In this document: in pieces, positions 1 through 8,613 of the stretch
Position numbering within the stretch: position 1 is the stretch's first letter
Layout: every line of letters starts with the position of its first letter
Assembly: GCA_019459285.1 (NCBI GenBank)
Contig: JAIBEL010000007.1
Span: forward strand, 29,580-93,579
DNA length: 64,000 nucleotides
Origin: Rhizobium sp.
Lineage (GTDB): Bacteria > Pseudomonadota > Gammaproteobacteria > Burkholderiales > Thiobacillaceae
Direction of reading: 5' to 3'
Notes under the pieces: model-generated
The model's database searches: none
What the model was told of the DNA's origin: nothing
What the model saw: the letters and a program-made list of their open reading frames with translations, nothing else
Made by a program: the position numbers and the translations under genes

Positions 1-907
1 CGATCATCGCGCCGATGATGCGGTTGTCGCCGCCGGCCACCTGGGCCGCCACGTCGGCCCCCACGTCCATCTGGCGCTGGAACTGCTTGCTCGAATTGGC
101 GTGCGAGAAATCGATCATCAACTGCTGGCGCAAGCCAGCCGACGCCAGTTCGCCGCACGCCAGATGGACGCTGGCCGCATCGTAATTGGGTGTCTTGCCG
201 CCGCGCAGGATCACGTGCGTATCCTCGTTGCCGGAGGTGCTGAACACGCCGACATGACCCGACTTGGTGATGGAAATGAAATGGTGGCGCGCCGCCGCTG
301 CCTTGATCGCATCGACCGCGATGCGCAAGCTGCCGTCGGTGCCGTTCTTGAAGCCGACCGGGCACGACAGCCCGGACGCCAGCTGGCGGTGAGACTGCGA
401 TTCGGTGGTGCGTGCGCCGATGGCCCCCCAGCTCACCAGATCGGCGATGTATTGCGGCGAAATCAGGTCGAGGAACTCGGTCGCGCACGGCAGGCCGATC
501 TCGTTGACTTCCAGCAACAGCTTGCGCGCCAGCCGCAGGCCCTCGTTGATGTCGAAGCTCTCGTCCAGGTGCGGATCGTTGATCAGCCCCTTCCAGCCCA
601 CGGTAGTGCGCGGTTTCTCGAAATACACGCGCATCACGATGATGAGCTCGTGCGCCAGCTCGTCGGCCAGCGGCTTCAGCTTGCGAGCATAATCGAGCGC
701 CGCGGCCGGATCGTGGATGGAACAAGGGCCGACGACGATGAACATGCGGTCGTCCGCCCCCCGCAGCACGTCGTGGATGGCACTGCGCGCATGGGCCACG
801 TGGGCCAGAACGGTTTCGTTGGCGCGCAGTTCGCGCATGACCTGCATCGGGGCGAGCAGTTCGCCGCTTTGCTCGATGCGGGTGTCGTCGGTTCGGGTGG
901 CAGACAT
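1..907 (-). CDS. aroG: DAHP synthase (class I), 3' end outside window
   Basis: 3-deoxy-7-phosphoheptulonate synthase condenses phosphoenolpyruvate with erythrose 4-phosphate, the first step of the shikimate pathway, in the cytosol. The frame is open from the ATG at 907 to the window edge, giving 302 residues of a family of about 350. Visible family stretches are VVGPCSIHDP near residue 60, EKPRTTVGWKGLINDP near 95, and CPVGFKNGTDG and HFISITKSGHVG further on. This is the Phe/Tyr/Trp-sensitive AroF/G/H type; which amino acid inhibits it cannot be read from sequence. The start is preceded by a long leader with a hairpin-T7 and a Phe/Tyr-rich short peptide. This suggests regulation by attenuation (see separate entries). 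The gene runs off the left edge, so nothing can be said about its last 50 or so residues. Confidence 0.95.
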   Translation of the reverse strand, partial: MSATRTDDTRIEQSGELLAPMQVMRELRANETVLAHVAHARSAIHDVLRGADDRMFIVVGPCSIHDPAAALDYARKLKPLADELAHELIIVMRVYFEKPRTTVGWKGLINDPHLDESFDINEGLRLARKLLLEVNEIGLPCATEFLDLISPQYIADLVSWGAIGARTTESQSHRQLASGLSCPVGFKNGTDGSLRIAVDAIKAAAARHHFISITKSGHVGVFSTSGNEDTHVILRGGKTPNYDAASVHLACGELASAGLRQQLMIDFSHANSSKQFQRQMDVGADVAAQVAGGDNRIIGAMI

Positions 908-950
908 GTTCAGGCTCCGGTTGGTGTGCTTCGATCGCGGCGGCTTAAAC

Positions 951-978
951 AAAAAAACCGCCAGCGGGCTGGCGGTTT
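951..978 (-). terminator. Intrinsic terminator/attenuator upstream of aroG
   Basis: Read on the minus strand, an 11-bp perfect stem (978-968 with 965-955, two-base loop) is followed at once by a run of T's (954-951). It sits about 45 nt upstream of the aroG start, inside its leader, so it would stop aroG transcription unless disrupted. No gene ends just upstream on this strand, so it is unlikely to be the terminator of another gene. The 5' arm can pair instead with 1019-1014 inside the leader peptide frame. Confidence 0.8.
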
Positions 979-1000
979 CGTCAAGGCGTTGCTGCTCGTC

Positions 1001-1069
1001 TCAGCGCCTCCCGACCGCCTGCGGCGTGGGATAAAAGCGGCTAAAAAAGAACTTTGCGGCACAATTCAT
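1001..1069 (-). CDS. Candidate Phe/Tyr leader peptide of aroG
   Basis: A 22-codon frame (ATG 1069, TGA 1003-1001) begins MNCAAK, continues FFFSRFY at residues 7-13 and ends in AVGRR. It therefore has four Phe and one Tyr in seven codons, and lies directly upstream of a hairpin-T7 in the leader of a DAHP synthase gene. This is the layout of classic amino-acid attenuators such as pheA of enterobacteria. The segment GGCGGU (1019-1014), eight codons before the stop, is complementary to ACCGCC in the 5' arm of the terminator. The pairing extends by two more base pairs across one mismatch. A ribosome stalled at the Phe codons would leave this segment free; one at the stop codon would cover it. The weakness is a poor ribosome binding site. 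Function is inferred. Confidence 0.6.
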   Translation of the reverse strand: MNCAAKFFFSRFYPTPQAVGRR

Positions 1070-1157
1070 GCATGGGAGTCTACCAAAATCAGGCGGAGTC
1101 CGCCAAGTGCCTTCCAGCCCGGCGGGTTCGCCCTGAACTGGACAGCACGACCGGGCC

Positions 1158-1186
1158 GTTGTATTGAGCAGGTGGGGAAAAATCAA
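1158..1186 (-). promoter_or_regulatory. Candidate sigma70 promoter for the aroG leader
   Basis: On the minus strand TTGATT (1186-1181) and TACAAC (1163-1158) are separated by 17 nt, each matching four of six consensus bases. Transcription would start near 1151 and give a leader of about 245 nt before aroG. It abuts the start of the divergent gene at 1201. This is a by-eye call without experimental support. Confidence 0.35.
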
Positions 1187-1200
1187 GGGAAAGTGTGGAA

Positions 1201-4200
1201 ATGATGGCTAACGCGACAGACAACCAACATACCGGCCAGGAATTGCGGCGCGACCGACGCTTCCAGGTTTCACAGGCCGCCATTATCACGCAACCGGGAT
1301 ACACGGAAATCGCCTGCGAGATTCGCGATTTCTGCCAGGGCGGCCTGTTTCTCAAGTTCACCAACCCCGAAGCGGCGATCACCGCGCTGGCCAAGCGCGC
1401 CGATGCTGCGGTGGAAATCGTCTTCACCCCGGTGTCGATCAGTACGTCCCAGACCTTCCGGGTGCCTGCGCAGCTCAAGCGCCTGAGCCCACTCGGGGTC
1501 GGAGTTGCGTTTGCCCGCCAGCCGGTCGACGCGCTGCGTGCACTGCAAAGGCTGCGTATGGCGGGACACCGGCAAAAACTGGCTGCCCTGCCGACCTCCG
1601 CTGCACACCCCCATCTGCGCGAAGCCAGTACCACCCTGCTGAGCGAGACCCTGTTCCAGGTGCACGACCAGATCATGCGTGTACTGGGCGACAAACTGAG
1701 CGCCGCAGCCGTGCAGGCATCCGGCATTGCCGAACACAGCGGCCTGCTGAGCGCCGTGCATGAATTCGCCAATCACGGCCCGGCCGTGCAGACCCGCTTT
1801 GTGCAAGGCGTGCTCGATGCACTGAAACAGGCACGGCCGGTCCAGACCCAGGCCACCCGCGACACCATGGACGGTGGATTGGCACTGGTCGACGAACTGG
1901 ATTTCGAAGACTGGCTTGCCACTTCGAGCGAGGCCAACAAGCTGGAAGAGCAGTTTCGCGAACAGCTTTCGGACATCGAGCCCCGCATCGGCCAGCTGTT
2001 CGGTTTCGCCTGCGATCACAACAACAACCCCTTCGGTCCGGCGGTGATCGGTCATGCCTATCGGGGTGCATTGCAGGACGTGTCGGTGCTGGCCAAGGCG
2101 CGCCAAGTCGCCTACGTCACACTGCGCGATGTGTTGACCGAGTTGCTGGCGCCGTTGTATGCCGAACTGCTGGCCCTGTTGCCCGTTTCGCAGGCCGAGG
2201 TCGAGCGCCATAAACCTGCCGCCGTGTCGCCACAGCATGCCGCCACCCCGGCCAGCGATGAGGCGTCGTCCCCGGCGCAGCCTGAGGGCCTGGCATCGTC
2301 GCCTTCCACCCAGCCGCGCGGCACGCTCAACCGCCTGGCCGGCTCGCTGCTGGACTTTTTCCGCGGCCAGCCGCCTGCGCCTGGTGCCGCACCCCCTACG
2401 GACGTAACGGGCACCCCCGCCGCAGGCGGCGCCATGCCAGGTTATGCCCCGCAATCCCAAGGGATGCCGGCTGCTGCGGGCGCTGGCGGCGGCGCGGCTG
2501 GCCAGGCCATGATGCCCGGCGCACCCGGCATCGCCCACTCACCGGTGCTGCAGCGTCTGGCTGCCGCCGGTGCCCTGCCCCCGGCCGTTACCCATGAAAT
2601 GCAGCGTTCGGTCGACATGTTCGGCGCGCTGTTCGACACCATGCATGCCGAGAAATCGGTCAGCGAAGGCATGCGGCCGTTTTTCCAGCAGCTGGAAACC
2701 AGCCTCATCAAGCTGGCGATGGCCGATCCGGAATTCCTCGCCTCGCCTGCCCACCCCGCACACAAGGTACTGAACACCCTCGACCGCATCAGCATGGTGG
2801 CCGGCGACGACGGCAAGATCACGGATGCACGTCTGCTGCGGCTGATGAGCCGTTGGACCGATCGCATCAACGCCGAGGCCGACAAGAATCCGGGGGTGTT
2901 CGAGGAAGCGCGCACCCAGCTGGAGCGCGTGGTCAAGCCGCTGCTGCATGAGCGTGCCGCGCGCGTGTTCCGCCTGCAGGAAATGTGCGAAGGCCGCCAG
3001 CGCGCCGAGGTCGTCAAGCAGCGCATCCTGCGCGATCTGCTGAAGCGGCTGGAGAACGAGCGGGCGGTGCCGAATGCCGTCATCGAACTGCTGAACGGCG
3101 GCTGGCGCAATGTGCTGCTGATCGCCGAGATGCGCCACGGCGTCGACAGCGACGAAGCACGCGAGGCCTGGCAGGTGTTGCAGCAGCTGTGTACCTGGCT
3201 GGATGCGGACCCGACCGAGCCGCCCACGACCACCCAGATCCAGGCCCTGCTGCAGCAGATCGACCAGGCCCTGACCCACGTCTGCGCCGACAAATTCGCC
3301 CAGGACCGCATCGTCGATCAACTTGCCGCCGCCCTGCTCGACGAAGGCAAATCGCAACATCAGCGCACCTCCGTCGCCGCCCGCCTTGACGATGCGGCCA
3401 GCGAACCCCTCTCCGAGGCGCAGGACAACCTGGCCGAACGCCTGCGCGTCGGCGACTGGCTGCAGTTCAAGTCGCTCGAAGCCCCGCTCAACCTGATCTG
3501 GATCGGCGACCAGCCGCCGGTGTATGTCTTCGCCAATTACCGCGGCATCAAGAAGCTCGACCTCAAGCGCCAGGACCTGCTGCAGTCCCTGGAAGGCGGC
3601 GAAGCGCAATGGACCGAGGATCTGGAACTGCCGCTGATGGATCGTTCCTACAGCGCGATGATCCAGAAAATGCAGCGCGACCTGCTGTGGCAGGCGTCCC
3701 ACGACCCCGCCACCGGCCTCGCCAATCGCAAGAGCTTCTTCCGCGCCATCCGCCGCAACTGGCTGCGCAGCCAGGCGGCCGACAGCGGCTACGCCATCGG
3801 CGTGATCCAGTTCGACATCAGCAAGCCCACGGGCGAAACCGCGGGCGTCGAGATCCGCACGCCCATCCTGCGCGATTACGCCCAGATCATGCCCACGCTG
3901 TTGCCGCCCAATGCACTGCTTGCACGCTCCGGCGAATCCGGCATCGCATTCTGGATCGAGGCGGCCGGCCAGGCCTCGGCCCAGGCGCAGACCGAAGCCC
4001 TGCTGCACGCTCTGACCGCTCACCCCCAGGAAATCAGCGGCACCCGCTACCGCGTGCAGCCTGCGGCCGGCCTGGCCTGGGCGCGCGACTGCATCACTCC
4101 CGAGATCTACTACGACAACGCCAACGCCGCCTGCGCGCGCGCGCGCGAGTCGGACATGTCCGTCGTCCAGTACGACAGCGAAGCCGACGAGAGCGGCGTG

Positions 4201-4959
4201 CTGGCGCTGGCCGAATGGGCGCATGAGCTGACCGCCATCCTCGCCAGCAACCAGCTCAGCCTCAACTGCCAGCCGGTGGCCGCCGCGGCCGATGCCGCAC
4301 GGACCCCGCTGTATTACGAAGTCCTGTTGCATCCCACCGCGGAAGGCGAACGCAGCATCGCCACGCGCGACCTGATTGCCGTGGCCGAACGCCTGCAGCG
4401 CATCACCGAGATCGACCGCTGGGTGGTGCGTCATGTCCTGCAGTGGATGCGTGCGCACAGCGACACGCTCGCCCGGATCGGCGGCCTGTCGATCAACCTG
4501 TCCGGACAATCGGTCACCAATCCGCTGTTCCTGAAATACCTGCAGGCCGAACTGGCGCGCGGCGACCTCCCCGGCAACAAGCTCATCTTCGAGATCAGCG
4601 AAGCCGACGCCGTCGAAGGCCACGCGCAGACCCAGCTGTTCATGCGCCAGCTGCAACGCCACGGTTGCCGCTTCACGCTGGACGAGTTTGGCGCCGGCAA
4701 CAGCTCCTACACCAGCCTAAAGAGCATGAAGCTGGATTACCTGAAGATCGATCGCGCGCTGGTGCGCGAAATCGGCACCAGCATGATCGACGAGGCACTG
4801 GTGCGCTCCATCCTGGAAACCGGGAGTTTCCTTGAGATCAAGACGGTGGCGGGATTTGTCGAGAACGAAGAGGCGTTGGCCAAGCTGGCGGAGATGGGGG
4901 TGGATTGTGTGCAGGGGTATTTGATTGGGGAGCCGAGGGCGCTGGAGAGTTTGGGCTGA
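1201..4959 (+). CDS. PilZ-DUF1631-GGDEF-EAL protein, both catalytic domains degenerate
   Basis: A 1252-residue cytosolic protein of the c-di-GMP network. An N-terminal PilZ-like domain (about 1-115) shows the RRDRR motif near residue 16 and DFCQGG, where the usual pattern is D/N-x-S-x-x-G. A long helical DUF1631 region (about 130-770) follows, interrupted by a Pro/Ala/Gly-rich linker near 350-450. The GGDEF domain (about 820-980) keeps the HDPATGLANR entry motif, but the active-site loop reads SGESGIAF, so cyclase activity is unlikely. The EAL domain (1020-1252) has EVLL for EAL and LDEFGAGNSS for the usual LDDFGxGxSS, so hydrolysis is doubtful. It probably acts as a c-di-GMP receptor or scaffold. 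ATG 1201 follows AAGGGA by 10 nt; a GTG at 1195 is less likely. Confidence 0.85.
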   Translation: MMANATDNQHTGQELRRDRRFQVSQAAIITQPGYTEIACEIRDFCQGGLFLKFTNPEAAITALAKRADAAVEIVFTPVSISTSQTFRVPAQLKRLSPLGVGVAFARQPVDALRALQRLRMAGHRQKLAALPTSAAHPHLREASTTLLSETLFQVHDQIMRVLGDKLSAAAVQASGIAEHSGLLSAVHEFANHGPAVQTRFVQGVLDALKQARPVQTQATRDTMDGGLALVDELDFEDWLATSSEANKLEEQFREQLSDIEPRIGQLFGFACDHNNNPFGPAVIGHAYRGALQDVSVLAKARQVAYVTLRDVLTELLAPLYAELLALLPVSQAEVERHKPAAVSPQHAATPASDEASSPAQPEGLASSPSTQPRGTLNRLAGSLLDFFRGQPPAPGAAPPTDVTGTPAAGGAMPGYAPQSQGMPAAAGAGGGAAGQAMMPGAPGIAHSPVLQRLAAAGALPPAVTHEMQRSVDMFGALFDTMHAEKSVSEGMRPFFQQLETSLIKLAMADPEFLASPAHPAHKVLNTLDRISMVAGDDGKITDARLLRLMSRWTDRINAEADKNPGVFEEARTQLERVVKPLLHERAARVFRLQEMCEGRQRAEVVKQRILRDLLKRLENERAVPNAVIELLNGGWRNVLLIAEMRHGVDSDEAREAWQVLQQLCTWLDADPTEPPTTTQIQALLQQIDQALTHVCADKFAQDRIVDQLAAALLDEGKSQHQRTSVAARLDDAASEPLSEAQDNLAERLRVGDWLQFKSLEAPLNLIWIGDQPPVYVFANYRGIKKLDLKRQDLLQSLEGGEAQWTEDLELPLMDRSYSAMIQKMQRDLLWQASHDPATGLANRKSFFRAIRRNWLRSQAADSGYAIGVIQFDISKPTGETAGVEIRTPILRDYAQIMPTLLPPNALLARSGESGIAFWIEAAGQASAQAQTEALLHALTAHPQEISGTRYRVQPAAGLAWARDCITPEIYYDNANAACARARESDMSVVQYDSEADESGVLALAEWAHELTAILASNQLSLNCQPVAAAADAARTPLYYEVLLHPTAEGERSIATRDLIAVAERLQRITEIDRWVVRHVLQWMRAHSDTLARIGGLSINLSGQSVTNPLFLKYLQAELARGDLPGNKLIFEISEADAVEGHAQTQLFMRQLQRHGCRFTLDEFGAGNSSYTSLKSMKLDYLKIDRALVREIGTSMIDEALVRSILETGSFLEIKTVAGFVENEEALAKLAEMGVDCVQGYLIGEPRALESLG

Positions 4960-5060
4960 GGCTTGGTCCGTCATTACGAGCATCCGTAGGGCATAAACTC
5001 TGCGAAGCAATCCAGTTGCATGCGCTGAGCGGATGCTCGCAAGATGCACCAACTTCAGCC

Positions 5061-5086
5061 CGTTCGCCCTGAGCTTGTCGAAGGGC
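5061..5086. repeat. Palindromic repeat, copy A
   Basis: A 26-nt unit beginning CGTTCGCC and ending GAAGGGC that can fold with arms GCCCT and AGGGC. It is repeated 13 nt further on as copy B with five or fewer changes. This resembles the short palindromic repeats scattered between genes in many high-GC proteobacteria (from memory, unverified). Confidence 0.7.
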
Positions 5087-5099
5087 ATACTCCCCGCAC

Positions 5100-5125
5100 C
5101 GTTCGCGCTGAGCCTGTCGAAGCGC
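5100..5125. repeat. Palindromic repeat, copy B
   Basis: Second 26-nt unit, same orientation as copy A. The arms are GCGCT and AGCGC. The C-to-G change in the left arm is matched by a G-to-C change in the right arm, so pairing is kept. One further change lies in the loop. Confidence 0.7.
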
Positions 5126-5191
5126 TGTTGGCAGTAGCGGGTTCTTCGCAAGACTGCTGACCCTTGGCCGGGGGTAGCCCGGCAGCTAGTC

Positions 5192-5219
5192 ACTTTCTTT
5201 TGTCTCGCCAAAAGAAAGT
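5192..5219. repeat. 11-bp hairpin in A/T-rich repeat
   Basis: ACTTTCTTTTG (5192-5202) and CAAAAGAAAGT (5209-5219) form a perfect stem with a six-base loop. There is no T-run after it on either strand, so it is not an ordinary terminator. The surrounding sequence is the kind of intergenic repeat that is often mis-called as a small protein. Confidence 0.6.
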
Positions 5220-5304
5220 AACCCAAGAAAAGGCGACCCCGACATCCCCGAATTCCCGGAAATCGAGCCCGCCGGACGGGCGGCGAAGAACTCGCCCCGC
5301 CTTG

Positions 5305-5412
5305 CTGTTTTTGATTTGGTTTTTTGTGGGCGGGACTCAAACACCTTCGCCGCTGATCCGTCCGCCAGGCTCAATTTTCGGCGGGGCTGTAAGGGGAACA
5401 AGTCAAAAACAG
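5305..5412. repeat. 10-bp inverted repeats bounding a 108-nt segment
   Basis: CTGTTTTTGA at 5305-5314 is mirrored exactly by TCAAAAACAG at 5403-5412. The enclosed 88 nt encode nothing recognisable. It could be a small non-autonomous mobile element or chance. I do not see a clear target-site duplication. Confidence 0.4.
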
Positions 5413-5479
5413 AATGGCACCCAGACTGCAAAAACATTGTGCAGATCCTTCTCTGCGTTGCTCCTGTCCGGCTAGCAAT

Positions 5480-6070
5480 CTACTGATTCACTGGAACTGG
5501 CACGGGCGTCTTCACTATTGAAGAACGTATTGCCCGGCCAAAGCCTTCATCCTCGGATCTATCTAAGAAATAGATTTTTCCTAAGTCCTTGCTAACAACA
5601 CCCTCCACGATAGCCAAACCGAGCGATGCCCCGACAATTGCCCCCCGCAGGCCTCGACAAAATCCGCTCAGCAGTTTGATATTGACTTAAGTAGAGATCG
5701 AGACTTTCCGAGGTCTGCGGCGCCATGTCGAAATACGCATATATCAGCGGTGAAGCGTTCAAGTCGTAAGGCACCCAAACGCCACCCATCCGTGCGGAAA
5801 CGAAGTTGCCGGTTCTTTCGCCTGTAACCCAAACCGGGTGCCCGTTGCCACGATAAAAGACACCAGCATCATTCGTTTTCTCCGCCCTATAAATTCCTGG
5901 CGCAAGCCCAAAGTTTGCCCTTTCTGAAATCAAGCCGACCACTTTCGAATAAGAAACAGCCTGAGTCAAAACGACAACTTCATCACGCGAAGCTGGCCTC
6001 AGCGCGTCAGGCGCAATTAGTCCGGACGAGCAACCAGACAGGGGAACTAGCGCAAAAAAGCGACTCTCAT
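5480..6070 (-). pseudogene. Lipoprotein gene broken by two compensating homopolymer indels
   Basis: The central frame (reported open frame 6116-5592) encodes a protein of unknown function with a lipobox LSGC near its N-terminus. Two single-base corrections give a better gene. Adding one T to the T6 tract at 6059-6054 joins ATG 6070 to a signal peptide MRVAFFALVPLSGC. Removing one G from the G6 tract at 5646-5641 replaces a nonsense tail (RGGCC) with a 50-residue C-terminus starting AGAIVGASLGLAIVEG and ending PVPVPVNQ at stop 5480. The repaired product is 196 residues. ATG 6070 and stop 5480 are in the same frame, so the two indels cancel. GC content looks lower than in the neighbours, suggesting transfer. 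Recent decay, phase variation or sequencing error are all possible. If read as it stands, a GTG start at 6083 would be the likeliest. Confidence 0.6.
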
Positions 6071-6145
6071 GAACAATGAACTCACCACGTTTGTAATTTA
6101 CCGTGCAGGGGCTCAATTTCAGTTCGGTACCGCATCGCTAAGTAC

Positions 6146-7618
6146 CTACGCCGTCCCGCCAACCGTTAATCCATCAATCCGCAGCGTCGGCTGCCCCACG
6201 CCGACCGGCACGCTCTGCCCTTCCTTGCCGCAGGTGCCCACACCCGAATCCATCTCCATGTCGTTGCCGATCATCGACACGCGGGTCAGCACTTCGGGGC
6301 CGTTGCCAATGAGGGTGGCGCCTTTGACCGGATAGGTGATCTTGCCGTCTTCGATCATGTAGGCCTCGGCGGCGGAGAAGACGAATTTGCCGCTGGTGAT
6401 GTCGACCTGGCCGCCGCCGAAGTTGACGGCGTAGAGACCGTTCTTCACCGAGGCGATGATTTCGTGGGGGTCCTTGTCGCCGCCGAGCATGAGGGTGTTG
6501 GTCATGCGCGGCATGGTGAGGTGCGCATACGACTCGCGCCTGGCGTTACCGGTGATGGGCATGCCCATCAATCTCGCGTTCATCATGTCCTGCATGTAGC
6601 CGGTGAGGATGCCGTCTTCGATCAGCACGGTGCGCTGGGTAGGATTGCCTTCGTCGTCGACGTTCAAGGAACCGCGGCGCAGCGGGATGGTGCCGTCGTC
6701 GATGACGGTGACGCCGGGCGCGGCCACTCTTTCACCAATGCGGCCGGAGAACGCCGAGCTGCCTTTGCGGTTGAAGTCGCCTTCCAACCCATGACCGATC
6801 GCTTCGTGCAGCAGGATGCCGGGCCAGCCGGCGCCGAGGACGACGGTCATGCTGCCGGCGGGCGCGGGACGGGCGTCGAGGTTGACCATGGCCTGGTGCA
6901 CGGCCTGGCGCGCGTATTTTTCGAGTAGGTCGGCGGTTAAAAAGCTGTCGCCGAAGCGGCCGCCGCCGCCGCCGGAGCCCTGCTCGCGGCGGCCGTCCTG
7001 TTCGGCGATGACCTGCAGCGACAGGCGCACCAGCGGACGCACGTCGGCGGCCAGATGGCCGTCGGAACGTGCGATGAAGATGACTTCGTATTCGGAGGCG
7101 AGGCTCGCCATCACCTGGATGACGCGCGGGTCCATCGCGCGCGCCTTTTTCTCCAGCCGCTCCAGCAGCGCGACCTTGTCGGCGTCGGCCAGCGAGACCA
7201 GCGGATCGACCGCGTTGTACAGCACGCGGCCTTCGCCGCGCTGCACCATGCCGAAGCTGCGGTTCTGCCCTGCGCGCGCAATCGCGCGGGTGGCATCGGC
7301 GGCGGCGCCGAGCGCATCGAGGCTGATGTCGTCGGAATAGGCGAACGCGGTCTTCTCGCCCGAGATCGCGCGCACGCCGACGCCCTGGTCGATGTTGAAG
7401 CTGCCGGATTTGACCTGGCCTTCTTCCAGGCTCCAGCCTTCGGAACGCGAGTACTGGAAATAGAGGTCGGCATAGTCGACGTCGTGCGTCAGCAGGCGGC
7501 CGAACACCGGGGCGAGCTTGTCGGCGTCGAGCCCGTTCGGCGTCAGCAGCGTGGCTTCGGCGGAATGGAACAGCTGCTCGGCGGTCTGGAGGGGTACGAA
7601 GGCGTCGGTTGGGTTCAT
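6146..7618 (-). CDS. tldD: Metalloprotease TldD
   Basis: TldD is the catalytic subunit of the TldD/TldE (PmbA) heterodimeric zinc protease, known from E. coli for microcin B17 maturation and CcdA degradation. It is 490 residues, as usual for the family. The zinc-binding HExxxH is seen as [13 protein letters not shown] near residue 270, and the glycine-rich C-terminal half includes TGNARRESY and [19 protein letters not shown] 7618 is chosen because it opens the conserved N-terminus; the frame stays open upstream, but that part overlaps the end of the nitrilase-family gene. It is the last gene of a minus-strand run yhdP > nitrilase > tldD with gaps of about 15 nt. No TldE partner is seen in the window. 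Confidence 0.95.
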   Translation of the reverse strand: MNPTDAFVPLQTAEQLFHSAEATLLTPNGLDADKLAPVFGRLLTHDVDYADLYFQYSRSEGWSLEEGQVKSGSFNIDQGVGVRAISGEKTAFAYSDDISLDALGAAADATRAIARAGQNRSFGMVQRGEGRVLYNAVDPLVSLADADKVALLERLEKKARAMDPRVIQVMASLASEYEVIFIARSDGHLAADVRPLVRLSLQVIAEQDGRREQGSGGGGGRFGDSFLTADLLEKYARQAVHQAMVNLDARPAPAGSMTVVLGAGWPGILLHEAIGHGLEGDFNRKGSSAFSGRIGERVAAPGVTVIDDGTIPLRRGSLNVDDEGNPTQRTVLIEDGILTGYMQDMMNARLMGMPITGNARRESYAHLTMPRMTNTLMLGGDKDPHEIIASVKNGLYAVNFGGGQVDITSGKFVFSAAEAYMIEDGKITYPVKGATLIGNGPEVLTRVSMIGNDMEMDSGVGTCGKEGQSVPVGVGQPTLRIDGLTVGGTA

Positions 7619-7632
7619 GGCGATGTCCTGAA

Positions 7633-8598
7633 TTATTTGACGGCGGTCTCGCCCCCGGTCGGGGACACGCGCTTGGCCGGCACCCGGCGTTCCACCACAT
7701 CGACTTCGATTTTCTGACACTGGATGAAGCGGTGTTTGAGCGCGGGCAGGCTCTTGCGCAGACTGGCCTGGTAAGCCGGGTTGAGGTTGGCGATGACGAC
7801 GCCGGAACCGCGCGGCAGGCGGTCGAGCACCACGCCCCACGGGTCGACGATCATGCTGTCGCCGTGGGTTTCACGGCCCGACAGGTGGTAGCCGCCCTGC
7901 GCGGGCGCGATCACGTAGGCGAGGTTCTCGATCGCGCGTGCGCGGATCAGGGTCTCGAAGTGCGCGCGGCCGGTGGTGGCGGTGAACGCCGACGGCACCA
8001 CGATGATGTCGACGTCCGGCATGGCGCGGTACAGCTCGGGGAAGCGCAGGTCGTAGCAGACCGACAGGCCGATGCGGCCGAACGGGCTGTTGATGACGAC
8101 GACCTTGTCGCCCGGCTCGATCAGCTTGGCTTCCTGGTAGTGTTCGTTGCCGAGGTCGAGGCCGAACAGGTGGATCTTGTCGTAGCGCGCCACCAGCTTG
8201 CCGCGTTCGTCGTACACCAGGCAGCTGTTGCGCACCTTGTTCGCCGTGCTGGCCTCCAGCGGCACCGAACCGCCGACCAGCCAGATATGGTGTTTCTTCG
8301 CCGTGCGCGCGAGGAATGCCTGGATCGGGCCGTGGCCTTCGGCCTCGCGCACCTTCACCACATCGGCGTCCTTCATCCCCATGATGCAGAAAAACTCCGG
8401 CAGCACGATCATGCGCGCGCCCGCCTCGACCGCCAGCTCGATGAGACGTTCGGCTTCGGCCAGATTGGCAGACACATTCGGGCCCGACGCCATCTGGATG
8501 GCCGCCACGCGCACGGTGCCCGCCTGCGGGGCCGGCTTCTTGACTTGCGCCCCACGGGAGCGGGCAACGGTGGTTTTAACGGGTTTTTTTGTTGGCAT
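7633..8598 (-). CDS. Carbon-nitrogen hydrolase (nitrilase superfamily)
   Basis: A cytosolic amidase of the Nit1/Nit2 branch, 321 residues. The Glu-Lys-Cys catalytic triad is visible: Glu in LPEFF near residue 67, Lys in [10 protein letters not shown] near 139, and Cys in [13 protein letters not shown] near 180. The relatives with this pattern include deaminated-glutathione amidases, so repair of deaminated glutathione is a fair guess; the substrate cannot be set from sequence. The first 32 residues are a Lys/Arg/Pro-rich extension before VRVAAIQM, and a later start near 8500 is possible. ATG 8598 has a GGA 8-10 nt upstream. It sits 15 nt after yhdP and 14 nt before tldD. Confidence 0.9.
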   Translation of the reverse strand: MPTKKPVKTTVARSRGAQVKKPAPQAGTVRVAAIQMASGPNVSANLAEAERLIELAVEAGARMIVLPEFFCIMGMKDADVVKVREAEGHGPIQAFLARTAKKHHIWLVGGSVPLEASTANKVRNSCLVYDERGKLVARYDKIHLFGLDLGNEHYQEAKLIEPGDKVVVINSPFGRIGLSVCYDLRFPELYRAMPDVDIIVVPSAFTATTGRAHFETLIRARAIENLAYVIAPAQGGYHLSGRETHGDSMIVDPWGVVLDRLPRGSGVVIANLNPAYQASLRKSLPALKHRFIQCQKIEVDVVERRVPAKRVSPTGGETAVK

Positions 8599-8613
8599 GG
8601 TCGGATTCCACAA

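Larger units (their letters stand above)
4960..5479. other. Gene-free repeat-rich intergenic stretch
   Basis: No convincing coding frame lies here. The short frames at 5164-5475 (plus) and 5186-5437 (minus) run through repeat sequence and have no family features. The stretch holds two 26-nt palindromic repeat copies, an 11-bp hairpin and a 10-bp inverted repeat pair 108 nt apart, all listed separately. It separates the c-di-GMP gene from a broken lipoprotein gene and looks like a site where mobile or repetitive sequence has accumulated. Confidence 0.6.

Noticed and set aside
1001..1186. 61-codon form of the aroG leader frame starting at TTG 1186
   Set aside because: It would begin within the candidate -35 box; the 22-codon form from ATG 1069 fits an attenuator better.
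2539..4662. Long open frame on the minus strand opposite the c-di-GMP gene
   Set aside because: It is the antisense shadow of a real high-GC gene; its text has no family pattern and the plus strand has clear domains.
5164..5475. Short frame in the repeat region (text contains SRQKKVTQEKATP)
   Set aside because: It is made from an intergenic repeat with a hairpin; such peptides are common false gene calls.
4960..6145. Insertion sequence or prophage remnant
   Set aside because: Repeats and low GC are present, but no transposase, integrase or phage gene can be seen.
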